NCBI GenBank assembly: GCA_016840965.1
Contig: JAEORI010000055.1
Coordinates: forward strand, 1-5,036
Length of the DNA: 5,036 nt
Reading direction: 5' to 3'
Source: Candidatus Thorarchaeota archaeon
GTDB lineage: Archaea; Asgardarchaeota; Thorarchaeia; Thorarchaeales; Thorarchaeaceae
This document shows positions 1 through 4,723 of this stretch, piece after piece (the first letter of the stretch is position 1; each line of letters opens with the position of its first letter). The notes under the pieces were generated by a model, which saw nothing but the letters and a program-made list of their open reading frames with translations, made no database searches and was not told the origin of the DNA. Made by a program: the position numbers and the translations under genes.

Positions 1-1
1 C

Positions 2-244
2 TTTCAGACGGTTGAATGGTACCAGTTTATGCTGACATCCCCTCCCCCAGGAGGTTTTTCGATGCTTATCTTCCTCATTCCAGTGGCTGCAGTTATTATT
101 TCACCAATACTCGCTCTAGGTCCTATTTCTATTGTATATGTTATCTATGAGAAATCCCTAATGAGAAACTTGGTTTCCCTAGAGTCTAAGATTAAGAGCA
201 AAGAATTGAGTGCAGTTGAAATCGACTTGAAGAAACTGACATGA
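2..244 (+). CDS. C-terminal part of a membrane protein, cut by the left edge
   Basis: I do not recognise the family. The frame is open from the first complete codon at base 2 to the TGA at 242-244, giving 80 residues, so this is probably the end of a longer gene. It reads as an aromatic stretch (VEWYQF), a Pro/Gly loop (SPPPGG), a hydrophobic segment of about 28 residues (LIFLIPVAAVI... to IVYVI), and a Lys/Arg/Glu tail that could form a short helix. The positive-inside rule places the tail in the cytoplasm and the upstream part outside, as expected for the last anchor of a surface or multi-pass protein. The alternative is a separate 60-residue small membrane protein starting at ATG 62, which has a textbook AGGAGG six bases upstream; those bases also encode the Pro-Gly-Gly run, so the match may be accidental. 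I favour the longer partial reading at roughly 60:40. Confidence 0.55.
   Translation, partial: FQTVEWYQFMLTSPPPGGFSMLIFLIPVAAVIISPILALGPISIVYVIYEKSLMRNLVSLESKIKSKELSAVEIDLKKLT
41..55 (+). promoter_or_regulatory. AGGAGG Shine-Dalgarno-like site inside a possible hairpin
   Basis: AGGAGGT at 49-55 lies six bases before ATG 62. The CCTCC at 41-45 is exactly complementary to GGAGG at 50-54 with a four-base CCCA loop, so in RNA the site would be masked. If the gene really starts at 62, this could restrain translation. If the frame continues from upstream, it is only the codons for Pro and Gly. Confidence 0.3.
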
Positions 245-306
245 AACGTAAACCATTCAGTAGTTGAGACAATTCCTCTCTCAGACTCAGCATGATATGA
301 ATAATC

Positions 307-314
307 CTTATATG
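307..314 (+). promoter_or_regulatory. TATA box of the candidate ncRNA
   Basis: CTTATATG lies in AT-rich DNA and matches the archaeal TATA pattern. A start about 26-30 bp downstream of its centre falls at roughly 337-342, right where the GC-rich structured segment begins. No plus-strand protein gene follows closely; the next begins near 1056. This suggests the promoter serves an untranslated RNA. Confidence 0.5.
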
Positions 315-341
315 CTAATAATTCATATTATATTCTGGACA

Positions 342-441
342 GGGGGTCCGAATCGCGACCATCATGAATACTGTCACTCCCTCCCTCTCTCAAAACGTCC
401 GACCCGACTGGCGAACTACTCGCTCGTTTTCACGGGCCCCC
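342..441 (+). ncRNA. candidate structured non-coding RNA of about 100 nt
   Basis: This 100-base segment is 60% GC between AT-rich flanks and has no convincing coding frame. Its ends, GGGGGTCCG (342-350) and CGGGCCCCC (433-441), pair over nine base pairs including one U-G; the opposite strand would have a C-A mismatch there, so the plus strand is favoured. Inside, CGA plus GCGA (405-407, 411-414) pair with TCGC plus TCG (420-426), forming a hairpin with a three-base bulge and a five-base ACTAC loop. An alternative stem joins AAAACG (392-397) to CGTTTT (425-430). A 15-base pyrimidine run (377-391) is left unpaired. A TATA box lies at the right distance upstream and a T/C-rich stretch follows. 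It is not a tRNA (no T-arm, no U8), not 5S rRNA, and I see no clear C/D or ACA boxes. Class and function are unknown. Confidence 0.45.
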
Positions 442-463
442 TCCTCCTCTCTTTATTCTTCTT
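442..463 (+). terminator. pyrimidine-rich stretch after the candidate ncRNA
   Basis: A 22-base T/C-rich stretch with a single A directly follows the closing stem, with several short T runs towards its end. Archaeal transcription often stops at T-rich tracts, so this could end the RNA. It also contains two overlapping CCTCCT copies (440-448), matching the anti-Shine-Dalgarno core of 16S rRNA. It runs into the 3' end of the opposing zinc-ribbon gene. Confidence 0.3.
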
Positions 464-941
464 GCAAACCAGCCTCTATATCATCAATGAGTTGATCATT
501 TTCTGTTGAGTCTTGAATTAAGAAAAGATTCCCGCAATTTTGACAGGTAATTGCACCTTCTCTGATTTTTTCTTGACTATAGAGATACACTGCTCCACAC
601 AAGGGACACTTCTTTGGTGCAGGTATTTTGAAGGTTTTATTGCAATTTTGACACCTGACAACATTTGGAGAAATTTCATCCTTCTCATAATAAGCATAGA
701 CCGTCTTACAGTGTGGACATTCATATCGTGTTGATGGGGCATATATACCGAGATCCGCAACCAACTCTGTATGACCACATGACATACAGACAATTGCATG
801 AAGTAGGACTGCATCTCCACCGAATACGGAGTTGGATTTCCAATGAACCATTAATTGTTCTCTAGAGACTTGAAAATGGTCGTAAATTACACCAGGTTGA
901 AGTTTGGTGCTCCCACATCTAAGGCAGTACCTGTCAGTCAC
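453..941 (-). CDS. triple zinc-ribbon protein
   Basis: This 162-residue protein has six CxxC knuckles that fit three four-Cys zinc ribbons: C6/C9 with C52/C55, C75/C78 with C97/C100, and C112/C115 with C133/C136. The second and third look like an internal duplication, sharing CPxC, VYxY, CQNC and a closing F-x-I. The first has a long insert of about 40 residues between its knuckles. The last 20 residues are acidic (DDIEAGLQEE). There is no membrane segment or catalytic motif. Such proteins usually bind nucleic acid or other proteins, for example as transcription- or translation-associated factors, but no specific role can be read here. The start is GTG at 941, with GAGGG six bases upstream on the minus strand. 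The gene is divergent from the acidic-tail membrane protein and faces the candidate ncRNA tail to tail. The Cys arrangement makes the coding call safe; the function is open. Confidence 0.88.
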   Translation of the reverse strand: MTDRYCLRCGSTKLQPGVIYDHFQVSREQLMVHWKSNSVFGGDAVLLHAIVCMSCGHTELVADLGIYAPSTRYECPHCKTVYAYYEKDEISPNVVRCQNCNKTFKIPAPKKCPLCGAVYLYSQEKIREGAITCQNCGNLFLIQDSTENDQLIDDIEAGLQEE

Positions 942-947
942 AAATGT

Positions 948-952
948 CCCTC
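948..952 (-). promoter_or_regulatory. ribosome binding site of the zinc-ribbon gene
   Basis: GAGGG on the minus strand sits six bases before the GTG at 941-939 and supports that non-ATG start, which also places the first CxxC at residue 6. Confidence 0.5.
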
Positions 953-972
953 AAGCCAACAGTGATTGAACA

Positions 973-981
973 CCATTAAGG
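973..981 (-). promoter_or_regulatory. TATA-like box of the zinc-ribbon gene
   Basis: On the minus strand this reads CCTTAATGG, close in form to the other TATA-like boxes in the window. It lies about 35 bp before the GTG start, which implies a transcript start near 950 and a very short leader. The whole divergent gap is 942-1055. Confidence 0.35.
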
Positions 982-1019
982 TCTTTGATTTTTGGTGCAA
1001 CTGTTTCTCAGCCAGAAGG

Positions 1020-1027
1020 TTTTAATG
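1020..1027 (+). promoter_or_regulatory. TATA-like box of the acidic-tail membrane protein gene
   Basis: TTTTAATG lies about 30 bp before the GTG start at 1056. The implied transcript start near 1050 would give an almost leaderless mRNA, in keeping with the weak ribosome-site match there. Confidence 0.4.
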
Positions 1028-1055
1028 GAGTTCGTAGAGTGCCAAGTCAAGGCGA

Positions 1056-1547
1056 GTGAAATTGTCTGTGGCAAAGAAAGCTGTTGACAGCACAATAAGA
1101 AGAATTCTCAACTATACTGCAGAGATCATATTATCCATCATTCTTTTAGTGATTATCTGTATTCCATTAGGGTTTGTAGTTCCAATGTGGTTGCAAACAT
1201 TTCTATTAGGTCGGCCAAGGACTCAACTTGCCCTTGACCCTGTCAGATGGTTTGGCCTGGACGGTGCTACTTGGCTAACAATTCTGCTTGGTTTTGTCAG
1301 CTTCGTTCTTGGCTATGTGTTTATCCTCAGGTTGAAACCAGGCGTCACCGCAGAAACCGCTGTTCAAAAAACTCTAGAAGAGGATGTTGAAGAGGAAGAA
1401 GTCGAGGAGCTGGATATTGAAGAGCTCGAGGAAGTAGCAGAGGACATAGAAGAGGACGAAGAAGAAGAAATCGAGGAAGTTATTGAAGATGAATCAGACA
1501 ATGAACCTTTCGAAGATGTCGTTGATGACATTGATGAAGAAGAATAG
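1056..1547 (+). CDS. two-helix membrane protein with a highly acidic C-terminal tail
   Basis: I do not recognise the family. The product is up to 163 residues: a basic N-terminus (K7, K8, R15, R16), a first membrane helix at about 24-46, a short loop with GRPRTQ and a Trp/Phe-rich segment, a second helix at about 73-91, then a soluble tail. Residues 108-163 hold 38 Asp or Glu out of 56 and no Lys, Arg or His. Val, Ile or Leu recur every three to four residues in the tail, so it may be partly helical. The basic N-terminus suggests that both ends face the cytoplasm. Such a tail could bind cations or basic proteins, which is inference only. The start is uncertain: GTG 1056 gives the longest form, while TTG 1062 (after AGGCGA) and GTG 1068 are in frame and remove only four residues at most. 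It converges with the Mrp gene across 25 bp. Confidence 0.8.
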   Translation: MKLSVAKKAVDSTIRRILNYTAEIILSIILLVIICIPLGFVVPMWLQTFLLGRPRTQLALDPVRWFGLDGATWLTILLGFVSFVLGYVFILRLKPGVTAETAVQKTLEEDVEEEEVEELDIEELEEVAEDIEEDEEEEIEEVIEDESDNEPFEDVVDDIDEEE

Positions 1548-1572
1548 TCTGACTCCTTTCTGACTTAGGTGA

Positions 1573-2388
1573 TTATTGCATCTCAAGCTTTAGGGCTAGC
1601 TTTTCCACAAGTGCAGAGAAGGCTTGAGCAGCTTTCGAATCAGGCTCTTGCATAACAAAGGGAATTCCCTCATCGCTAAGTGTGATGATTCGTGGATCAA
1701 GAGGTAATTTCCCAAGATGTTCAACACTATACTCACCAGACGCCTTCTTTACAGCGCCTTCTCCAAATAATTTGTAGGACTCACCGCATTTTGGACACAC
1801 AAACTCAGACATGTTCTCTATGACCCCAAGAACCGGTACGTTCATTTTTTTAACCAGTTGGATTGCTCTTCGTGCATCAAGTACAGCTACTTCTTGAGGT
1901 GTCGATACGATAACGACTCCATCAATTGTAGGAATTGATTGCAGAATACTTAGTATCTCATCTCCTGTACCCGGTGGAAGGTCTACTACTAGCATCTCAA
2001 GCTCTCCCCACCTAACATTGGTAAGGAATTGATTGATTGCTCTAGCTACTAATGGTCCCCGCCAAGCAACTGCATCATCATCCTTTCTGAGAAGAAATCC
2101 CATACTCATGACTTTAATGCCCAAGGGGCCAATAATGGGTTCGATGAATTCTCCATTCGCTATTGGATGTTGTCCTTCTAGTCCAAGCATATGAGGTACA
2201 TTAGGTCCATAAACATCAACATCAAGAATCCCAGAAGATGAACCTCTCGCAGCAAATGAAACTGCCAAATTTGTAGCGACAGTTGTCTTTCCGACACCAC
2301 CTTTGCCTGAAAGAACTACAATCTTATGTTTGACGTCTTTCATATTCGCAGCAATTTCGGGTGGTACGAGAGGTTTCGACATTGTCAT
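1573..2388 (-). CDS. mrp: Mrp/NBP35-family Fe-S cluster carrier ATPase
   Basis: This 271-residue P-loop ATPase belongs to the Mrp/ApbC/NBP35 branch of the MinD/ParA group. Visible motifs are the deviant Walker A GKGGVGKTT (28-36, with signature Lys29 and Lys34), DVDVYGPNVP (56-65), the Walker B-like DLPPGTGD (136-143), and CPKC (198-201), the Cys pair that in this family bridges a [4Fe-4S] cluster across a homodimer. Family members hold and pass Fe-S clusters to apo-proteins in the cytoplasm, using ATP. Length and motif order are normal. There is no N-terminal ferredoxin-like Cys cluster as in eukaryotic NBP35 and no MIP18 domain as in many bacterial Mrp proteins. The start is ATG 2388; ATG 2382 would cost two residues. 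No Shine-Dalgarno site is visible, but a TATA box stands about 30 bp upstream, so the mRNA may be leaderless. It follows the inositol-monophosphatase-like gene after 53 bp. Confidence 0.95.
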   Translation of the reverse strand: MTMSKPLVPPEIAANMKDVKHKIVVLSGKGGVGKTTVATNLAVSFAARGSSSGILDVDVYGPNVPHMLGLEGQHPIANGEFIEPIIGPLGIKVMSMGFLLRKDDDAVAWRGPLVARAINQFLTNVRWGELEMLVVDLPPGTGDEILSILQSIPTIDGVVIVSTPQEVAVLDARRAIQLVKKMNVPVLGVIENMSEFVCPKCGESYKLFGEGAVKKASGEYSVEHLGKLPLDPRIITLSDEGIPFVMQEPDSKAAQAFSALVEKLALKLEMQ

Positions 2389-2412
2389 CCAAGGAGCCGC
2401 GTTTGTGAAACT

Positions 2413-2424
2413 CTAATAAAATAT
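2413..2424 (-). promoter_or_regulatory. TATA box of the Mrp gene
   Basis: On the minus strand this reads ATATTTTATTAG, an AT-rich block whose centre lies about 30 bp before ATG 2388. A transcript start near 2390 would leave almost no leader, consistent with the missing Shine-Dalgarno site. Mrp could therefore be transcribed separately from the gene upstream. Confidence 0.45.
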
Positions 2425-2441
2425 CGGATATGTCTGAAATG

Positions 2442-3254
2442 TTAGCTTTCTTTGAATTTATCTAAGATTTGACGCGCTAGTGCTTCATTGGATGCTGCGA
2501 CAAAATTCATGATGTTTTTCGGTTCAAGGGTTGCTGAAAAGCGAGTCCCATCTTGGTCAAGCACATAACCTCCAGCTGTAAACACCATATGTGTTCCACA
2601 AAGATGGATGATTGGAAGCATATCTCTGAGGTCTACCATTCCATCAATGAAACCCGCTGCTGTCCAACAGAGGTCGAGAAGATTGCTTGCTGTTCGTCTA
2701 ATATCATGGACTGAACTAATAGTTCTTAGAGACCTTTCCATGAAATCTAAATCCCAGTTCTTCTTTGTATCATATGATATTATTGCACTATTGATATCGA
2801 CTGGAGCTGATGCTTTTACAGTTGTTCCGTTTCTTGTCACACCCGTTCCTGTGACAGCGATATATGTTTCATTGGTAAAAACTGATTCAATCACACTTAT
2901 CTCAGCATCGTCAGATGTCATTGCATCACTGAAAGGAACCAAGGATATGCCAATTGATGCCAAAGGAATTCCTCGTTCGAGATTGGCTGATCCATCAATT
3001 GGGTCGATAACGGCAAGATATTCAGGCTTCCCCTCGTTCTTGATGAATCCACTTTCTTCTGTCAGAATTTGAAACGGTATCCCAGAGCTAGAGAGTACAT
3101 CAATTATGGCACGTTCCGCTTTCGCATCGAGTAAGAGTGTTTGGTCCCCATAGGGATTCAGCGTGCCCGTATGTTCTCTTGCAATGTCGAGATTCTCAAC
3201 GATGCCTCTTTTAGCTGCAGTAATCGCATCCTTTACAATCCTGAGTAGTGTCAT
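2442..3254 (-). CDS. inositol monophosphatase-like protein with an altered metal site
   Basis: This 270-residue protein belongs to the lithium-sensitive, Mg-dependent sugar phosphatase superfamily, whose archaeal members hydrolyse inositol-1-phosphate and often fructose-1,6-bisphosphate. It shows GDQTLLLDAKAE (36-47), TEESG (65-69, ligand Glu67), and DPIDGSANLERGIP (84-97, ligands Asp84 and Asp87, with Ser89 in place of the usual Thr). The C-terminal motif is unusual. Family members normally have (W/T/Y)D(x)AAG(x8-9)EAGG, whose Asp completes the second metal site. Here the stretch after DLRDML reads PIIHLCGTHMVFTAGG (214-229): His217 takes the Asp place, allowing one missing residue, and Ile216 takes it in an ungapped alignment. 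Catalysis may be changed or lost. The start is ATG 3254 with a strong GAGGTGAT site. It precedes Mrp on the same strand and is divergent from the ESCRT-III gene. Fold certain, substrate unknown. Confidence 0.92.
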   Translation of the reverse strand: MTLLRIVKDAITAAKRGIVENLDIAREHTGTLNPYGDQTLLLDAKAERAIIDVLSSSGIPFQILTEESGFIKNEGKPEYLAVIDPIDGSANLERGIPLASIGISLVPFSDAMTSDDAEISVIESVFTNETYIAVTGTGVTRNGTTVKASAPVDINSAIISYDTKKNWDLDFMERSLRTISSVHDIRRTASNLLDLCWTAAGFIDGMVDLRDMLPIIHLCGTHMVFTAGGYVLDQDGTRFSATLEPKNIMNFVAASNEALARQILDKFKES

Positions 3255-3260
3255 TCTGAA

Positions 3261-3268
3261 ATCACCTC
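3261..3268 (-). promoter_or_regulatory. strong ribosome binding site of the inositol-monophosphatase-like gene
   Basis: GAGGTGAT on the minus strand matches the complement of the archaeal 16S rRNA 3' end and lies six bases before ATG 3254, fixing the start. A near copy, AAGGTGAT (3289-3282), sits 21 bp farther upstream with no credible gene start behind it. Confidence 0.75.
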
Positions 3269-3317
3269 AGTCTTACTTGGAATCACCTTATCACTTGTTG
3301 GGTAGTCATTACAATAC

Positions 3318-3325
3318 CTTAAATG
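3318..3325. promoter_or_regulatory. possible shared, near-symmetric TATA box between divergent genes
   Basis: CTTAAATG on the plus strand reads CATTTAAG on the minus strand, so one element could seat TBP in either direction. For ESCRT-III it predicts a start near 3348 and a leader of about 23 bases. For the inositol-monophosphatase-like gene it predicts a start near 3295 and a leader of about 40 bases carrying the GGTGAT site. I see no better box in this gap for either gene. Confidence 0.4.
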
Positions 3326-3370
3326 CGTCAAGTAAAGAGATAGAATCGTAAGGCAAACTTGGTGGAACAA

Positions 3371-4036
3371 ATGGGCTTTCTTAGTGGTAAGAAAAAAGTA
3401 GATGCAGAACGCGGAATTCTTGAAATGAAGGGCACAATGAATGCTCTAACCTTGAGAATGCGCAGACTTGAAACTAGAATGATAGAGGAACAAAAGTCTG
3501 CGAAAGAAGCTATGGCTCAAGGCAACCGTTCAATGGCAAGGTCTCATCTTACAATCGTTGTGGATCTTGAAAACCGAAAGTCTCGTTATCAGCAGCAGTT
3601 CCTTACATTAGAAACTGCATTACTAAACTTGGAAGAAGCCAAAACGCAAGCTGAAGTTCTCCGAGCCTTTACAATAGCGAATGACGCTCTAACTGAGGCG
3701 CGGTCGATGCTGCGACCAGAAGAAATTCAGACTCAGTTAGATAAACTGTCTGAATCCTTTGAACATATCTCCATTGCTGGTGAGTTGTTATCTGAGGACT
3801 TGTCTGGAGCAGATTCGACTATTGAAGATGAGGAGAGAATAGACCGACAACTGGAAGCGATGGAAGCAGAAGTGTTGCTTGAGAAAGAAGGTGTTCTCCC
3901 GCCACTAGAAACTGAAGGTGCTATGCCTTCAAAGACTAGTAAAACGGAAGCTTCGGATGAGAAACGTATTGATGAGCTGCTAGCAGATCTTGAAAAAGAA
4001 GCACGTGAAGAGAGAGCGCGAGAAAAAGAGAGTTAG
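3371..4036 (+). CDS. ESCRT-III (Snf7/CHMP-like) membrane-remodelling protein
   Basis: This 221-residue protein reads as an ESCRT-III subunit. Family members polymerise on membranes to drive scission, in archaea during cell division and vesicle budding, and are disassembled by Vps4. It begins MGFLSGKKK, a short hydrophobic-basic N-terminus like that of CHMP proteins. A long basic helical hairpin follows (about 13-90, with AMAQGNRSMARSHL at the turn), then helices to about 145, then an acidic C-terminal half. Residues 154-164 resemble helix 5 of Snf7/CHMP4, a Pro-containing linker (LPPL at 176-179, MPSK at 185-188) recalls MIM2 motifs, and 197-208 match MIM1 spacing (E197, I200, L203, L204, L207), with Leu for the usual Arg. 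There is no winged helix as in CdvB. I chose ATG 3371 because GGTGG lies five bases upstream; TTG 3359 and GTG 3362 are in frame. No Vps4 gene is visible. The HAD gene follows after 39 bp. Confidence 0.88.
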   Translation: MGFLSGKKKVDAERGILEMKGTMNALTLRMRRLETRMIEEQKSAKEAMAQGNRSMARSHLTIVVDLENRKSRYQQQFLTLETALLNLEEAKTQAEVLRAFTIANDALTEARSMLRPEEIQTQLDKLSESFEHISIAGELLSEDLSGADSTIEDEERIDRQLEAMEAEVLLEKEGVLPPLETEGAMPSKTSKTEASDEKRIDELLADLEKEAREERAREKES

Positions 4037-4061
4037 AACGCAGTTCATTCCATAGATTTTC

Positions 4062-4066
4062 AGGTG
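4062..4066 (+). promoter_or_regulatory. ribosome binding site deciding the TTG start of the HAD gene
   Basis: AGGTG lies nine bases before TTG 4076. No ATG or GTG occurs in frame before the catalytic motif I (Asp9 and Asp11), so this site and the motif position together support the TTG start. Confidence 0.6.
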
Positions 4067-4075
4067 TAGTTTAGA

Positions 4076-4723
4076 TTGAAGATAGAATTAGTTGTCTTTG
4101 ACGTCGATGGAACCCTAACAAAACACAGTAGTGTTTGGTGGAGGTTACATGAGCACTTTGGTACAACAGAAGAAGGAAAACTCTACTATGACCAGTATTT
4201 TGCTGGTGAAATCACATACGACCAATGGGCTGACCTCGACGCCAGTTTGTGGAAGGGAAAAACTCTTTCAGAGGTCATGAAAGTTGTTCATGCGACACAA
4301 CTCTCACCTGGCGCAGAGGAAGTGATTTCGATTTTTAAAAAACATGGCATGAAGACTGCAATACTTTCAGGTGGTCTGGATATCATGGCTGATGACATTG
4401 GTCGAAGGGTGGGGATAGACTATGTTCTTACTAACATACTCCACCATCATGATGGCATTCTTACAGGAGAGGTCAAAAACCAAGTTGCTTGGGGCAAAAA
4501 ATCTGATGTGATATCTCAAATATGTGAACATTTCCAAATTCCATTGGAGATGACTGCGTTTGTGGGAGATGGTCGTAATGACGTTAGTGTGTTCAGAGTT
4601 GTAGGTCTCTCGATTGCCTACAATCCTGAAGACCAAGATGTAGCTGATGCTGCTGATGTTGTTATTAGAGAAGATGACCTTCGAGCTATTCTACCTTATT
4701 TCATACCGGAGTACCTGCGATGA
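4076..4723 (+). CDS. HAD-superfamily phosphatase, SerB-like fold, substrate unknown
   Basis: This 215-residue haloacid dehalogenase-type phosphatase has all four core motifs: DVDGT (9-13; Asp9 nucleophile, Asp11 acid/base), Ser98 in LSGG, Lys141 or Lys142 in WGKKSD, and GDGRND (164-169, Mg-binding Asp165 and Asp169). A helical cap lies between motifs I and II (about 16-78). Layout and length match archaeal phosphoserine phosphatase. However, aligned with my recollection of the Methanocaldococcus enzyme, its serine-binding Glu20 and Arg56 correspond here to Ser18 and Asp55, and motif I is DVDGT rather than DFDST. The cap instead carries HSSVWWRLHEHFG and the Trp-rich YDQWADLDASLWKG. A small cytoplasmic phosphomonoester is likely, phosphoserine less so. 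The start is TTG, supported by AGGTG. It is probably co-transcribed with ESCRT-III 39 bp upstream. Its last 23 bp overlap the opposing exchanger gene. Confidence 0.9.
   Translation: MKIELVVFDVDGTLTKHSSVWWRLHEHFGTTEEGKLYYDQYFAGEITYDQWADLDASLWKGKTLSEVMKVVHATQLSPGAEEVISIFKKHGMKTAILSGGLDIMADDIGRRVGIDYVLTNILHHHDGILTGEVKNQVAWGKKSDVISQICEHFQIPLEMTAFVGDGRNDVSVFRVVGLSIAYNPEDQDVADAADVVIREDDLRAILPYFIPEYLR

Noticed and set aside
342..441. tRNA, possibly intron-containing, on either strand
   Set aside because: The stem is at tRNA-like distance, but there is no T-arm with TTCRA, no U at position 8, no D-arm GG, and no registration of the acceptor stem gives a cloverleaf.
342..441. C/D or H/ACA guide RNA
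   Set aside because: No RUGAUGA/CUGA pair at the ends, no ACA directly after the closing stem, and the three-base bulge in the inner hairpin lacks the tandem G-A pairs of a kink-turn.
264..509. Plus-strand open frame of 81 codons across the ncRNA region
   Set aside because: It runs through a GC-rich structured island and into the 3' end of the zinc-ribbon gene, has no ribosome site, and its translation has no recognisable domain.
518..865. Open frames on both strands inside the zinc-ribbon gene
   Set aside because: They are shadows of a frame whose six CxxC motifs in regular order make it clearly the coding one.
959..1004. Imperfect inverted repeat (ACAGT...CACCA / TGGTG...ACTGT) in the divergent gap, possible operator
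   Set aside because: The spacing within the two arms differs (seven versus two bases), so the match is two short unlinked pairs and not a convincing operator.
2608..3072. 154-codon plus-strand frame opposite the inositol-monophosphatase-like gene
   Set aside because: The opposite strand carries the family motifs EESG and DPIDG; this frame has no start signals or domain.
3359..3370. TTG 3359 or GTG 3362 as the ESCRT-III start
   Set aside because: They would add three or four residues before MGFLSGKKK, have no good ribosome site, and ATG 3371 has GGTGG five bases upstream and gives a CHMP-like N-terminus.
4367..4636. 89-codon minus-strand frame inside the HAD gene
   Set aside because: It is a shadow of the HAD frame, which has all four catalytic motifs.
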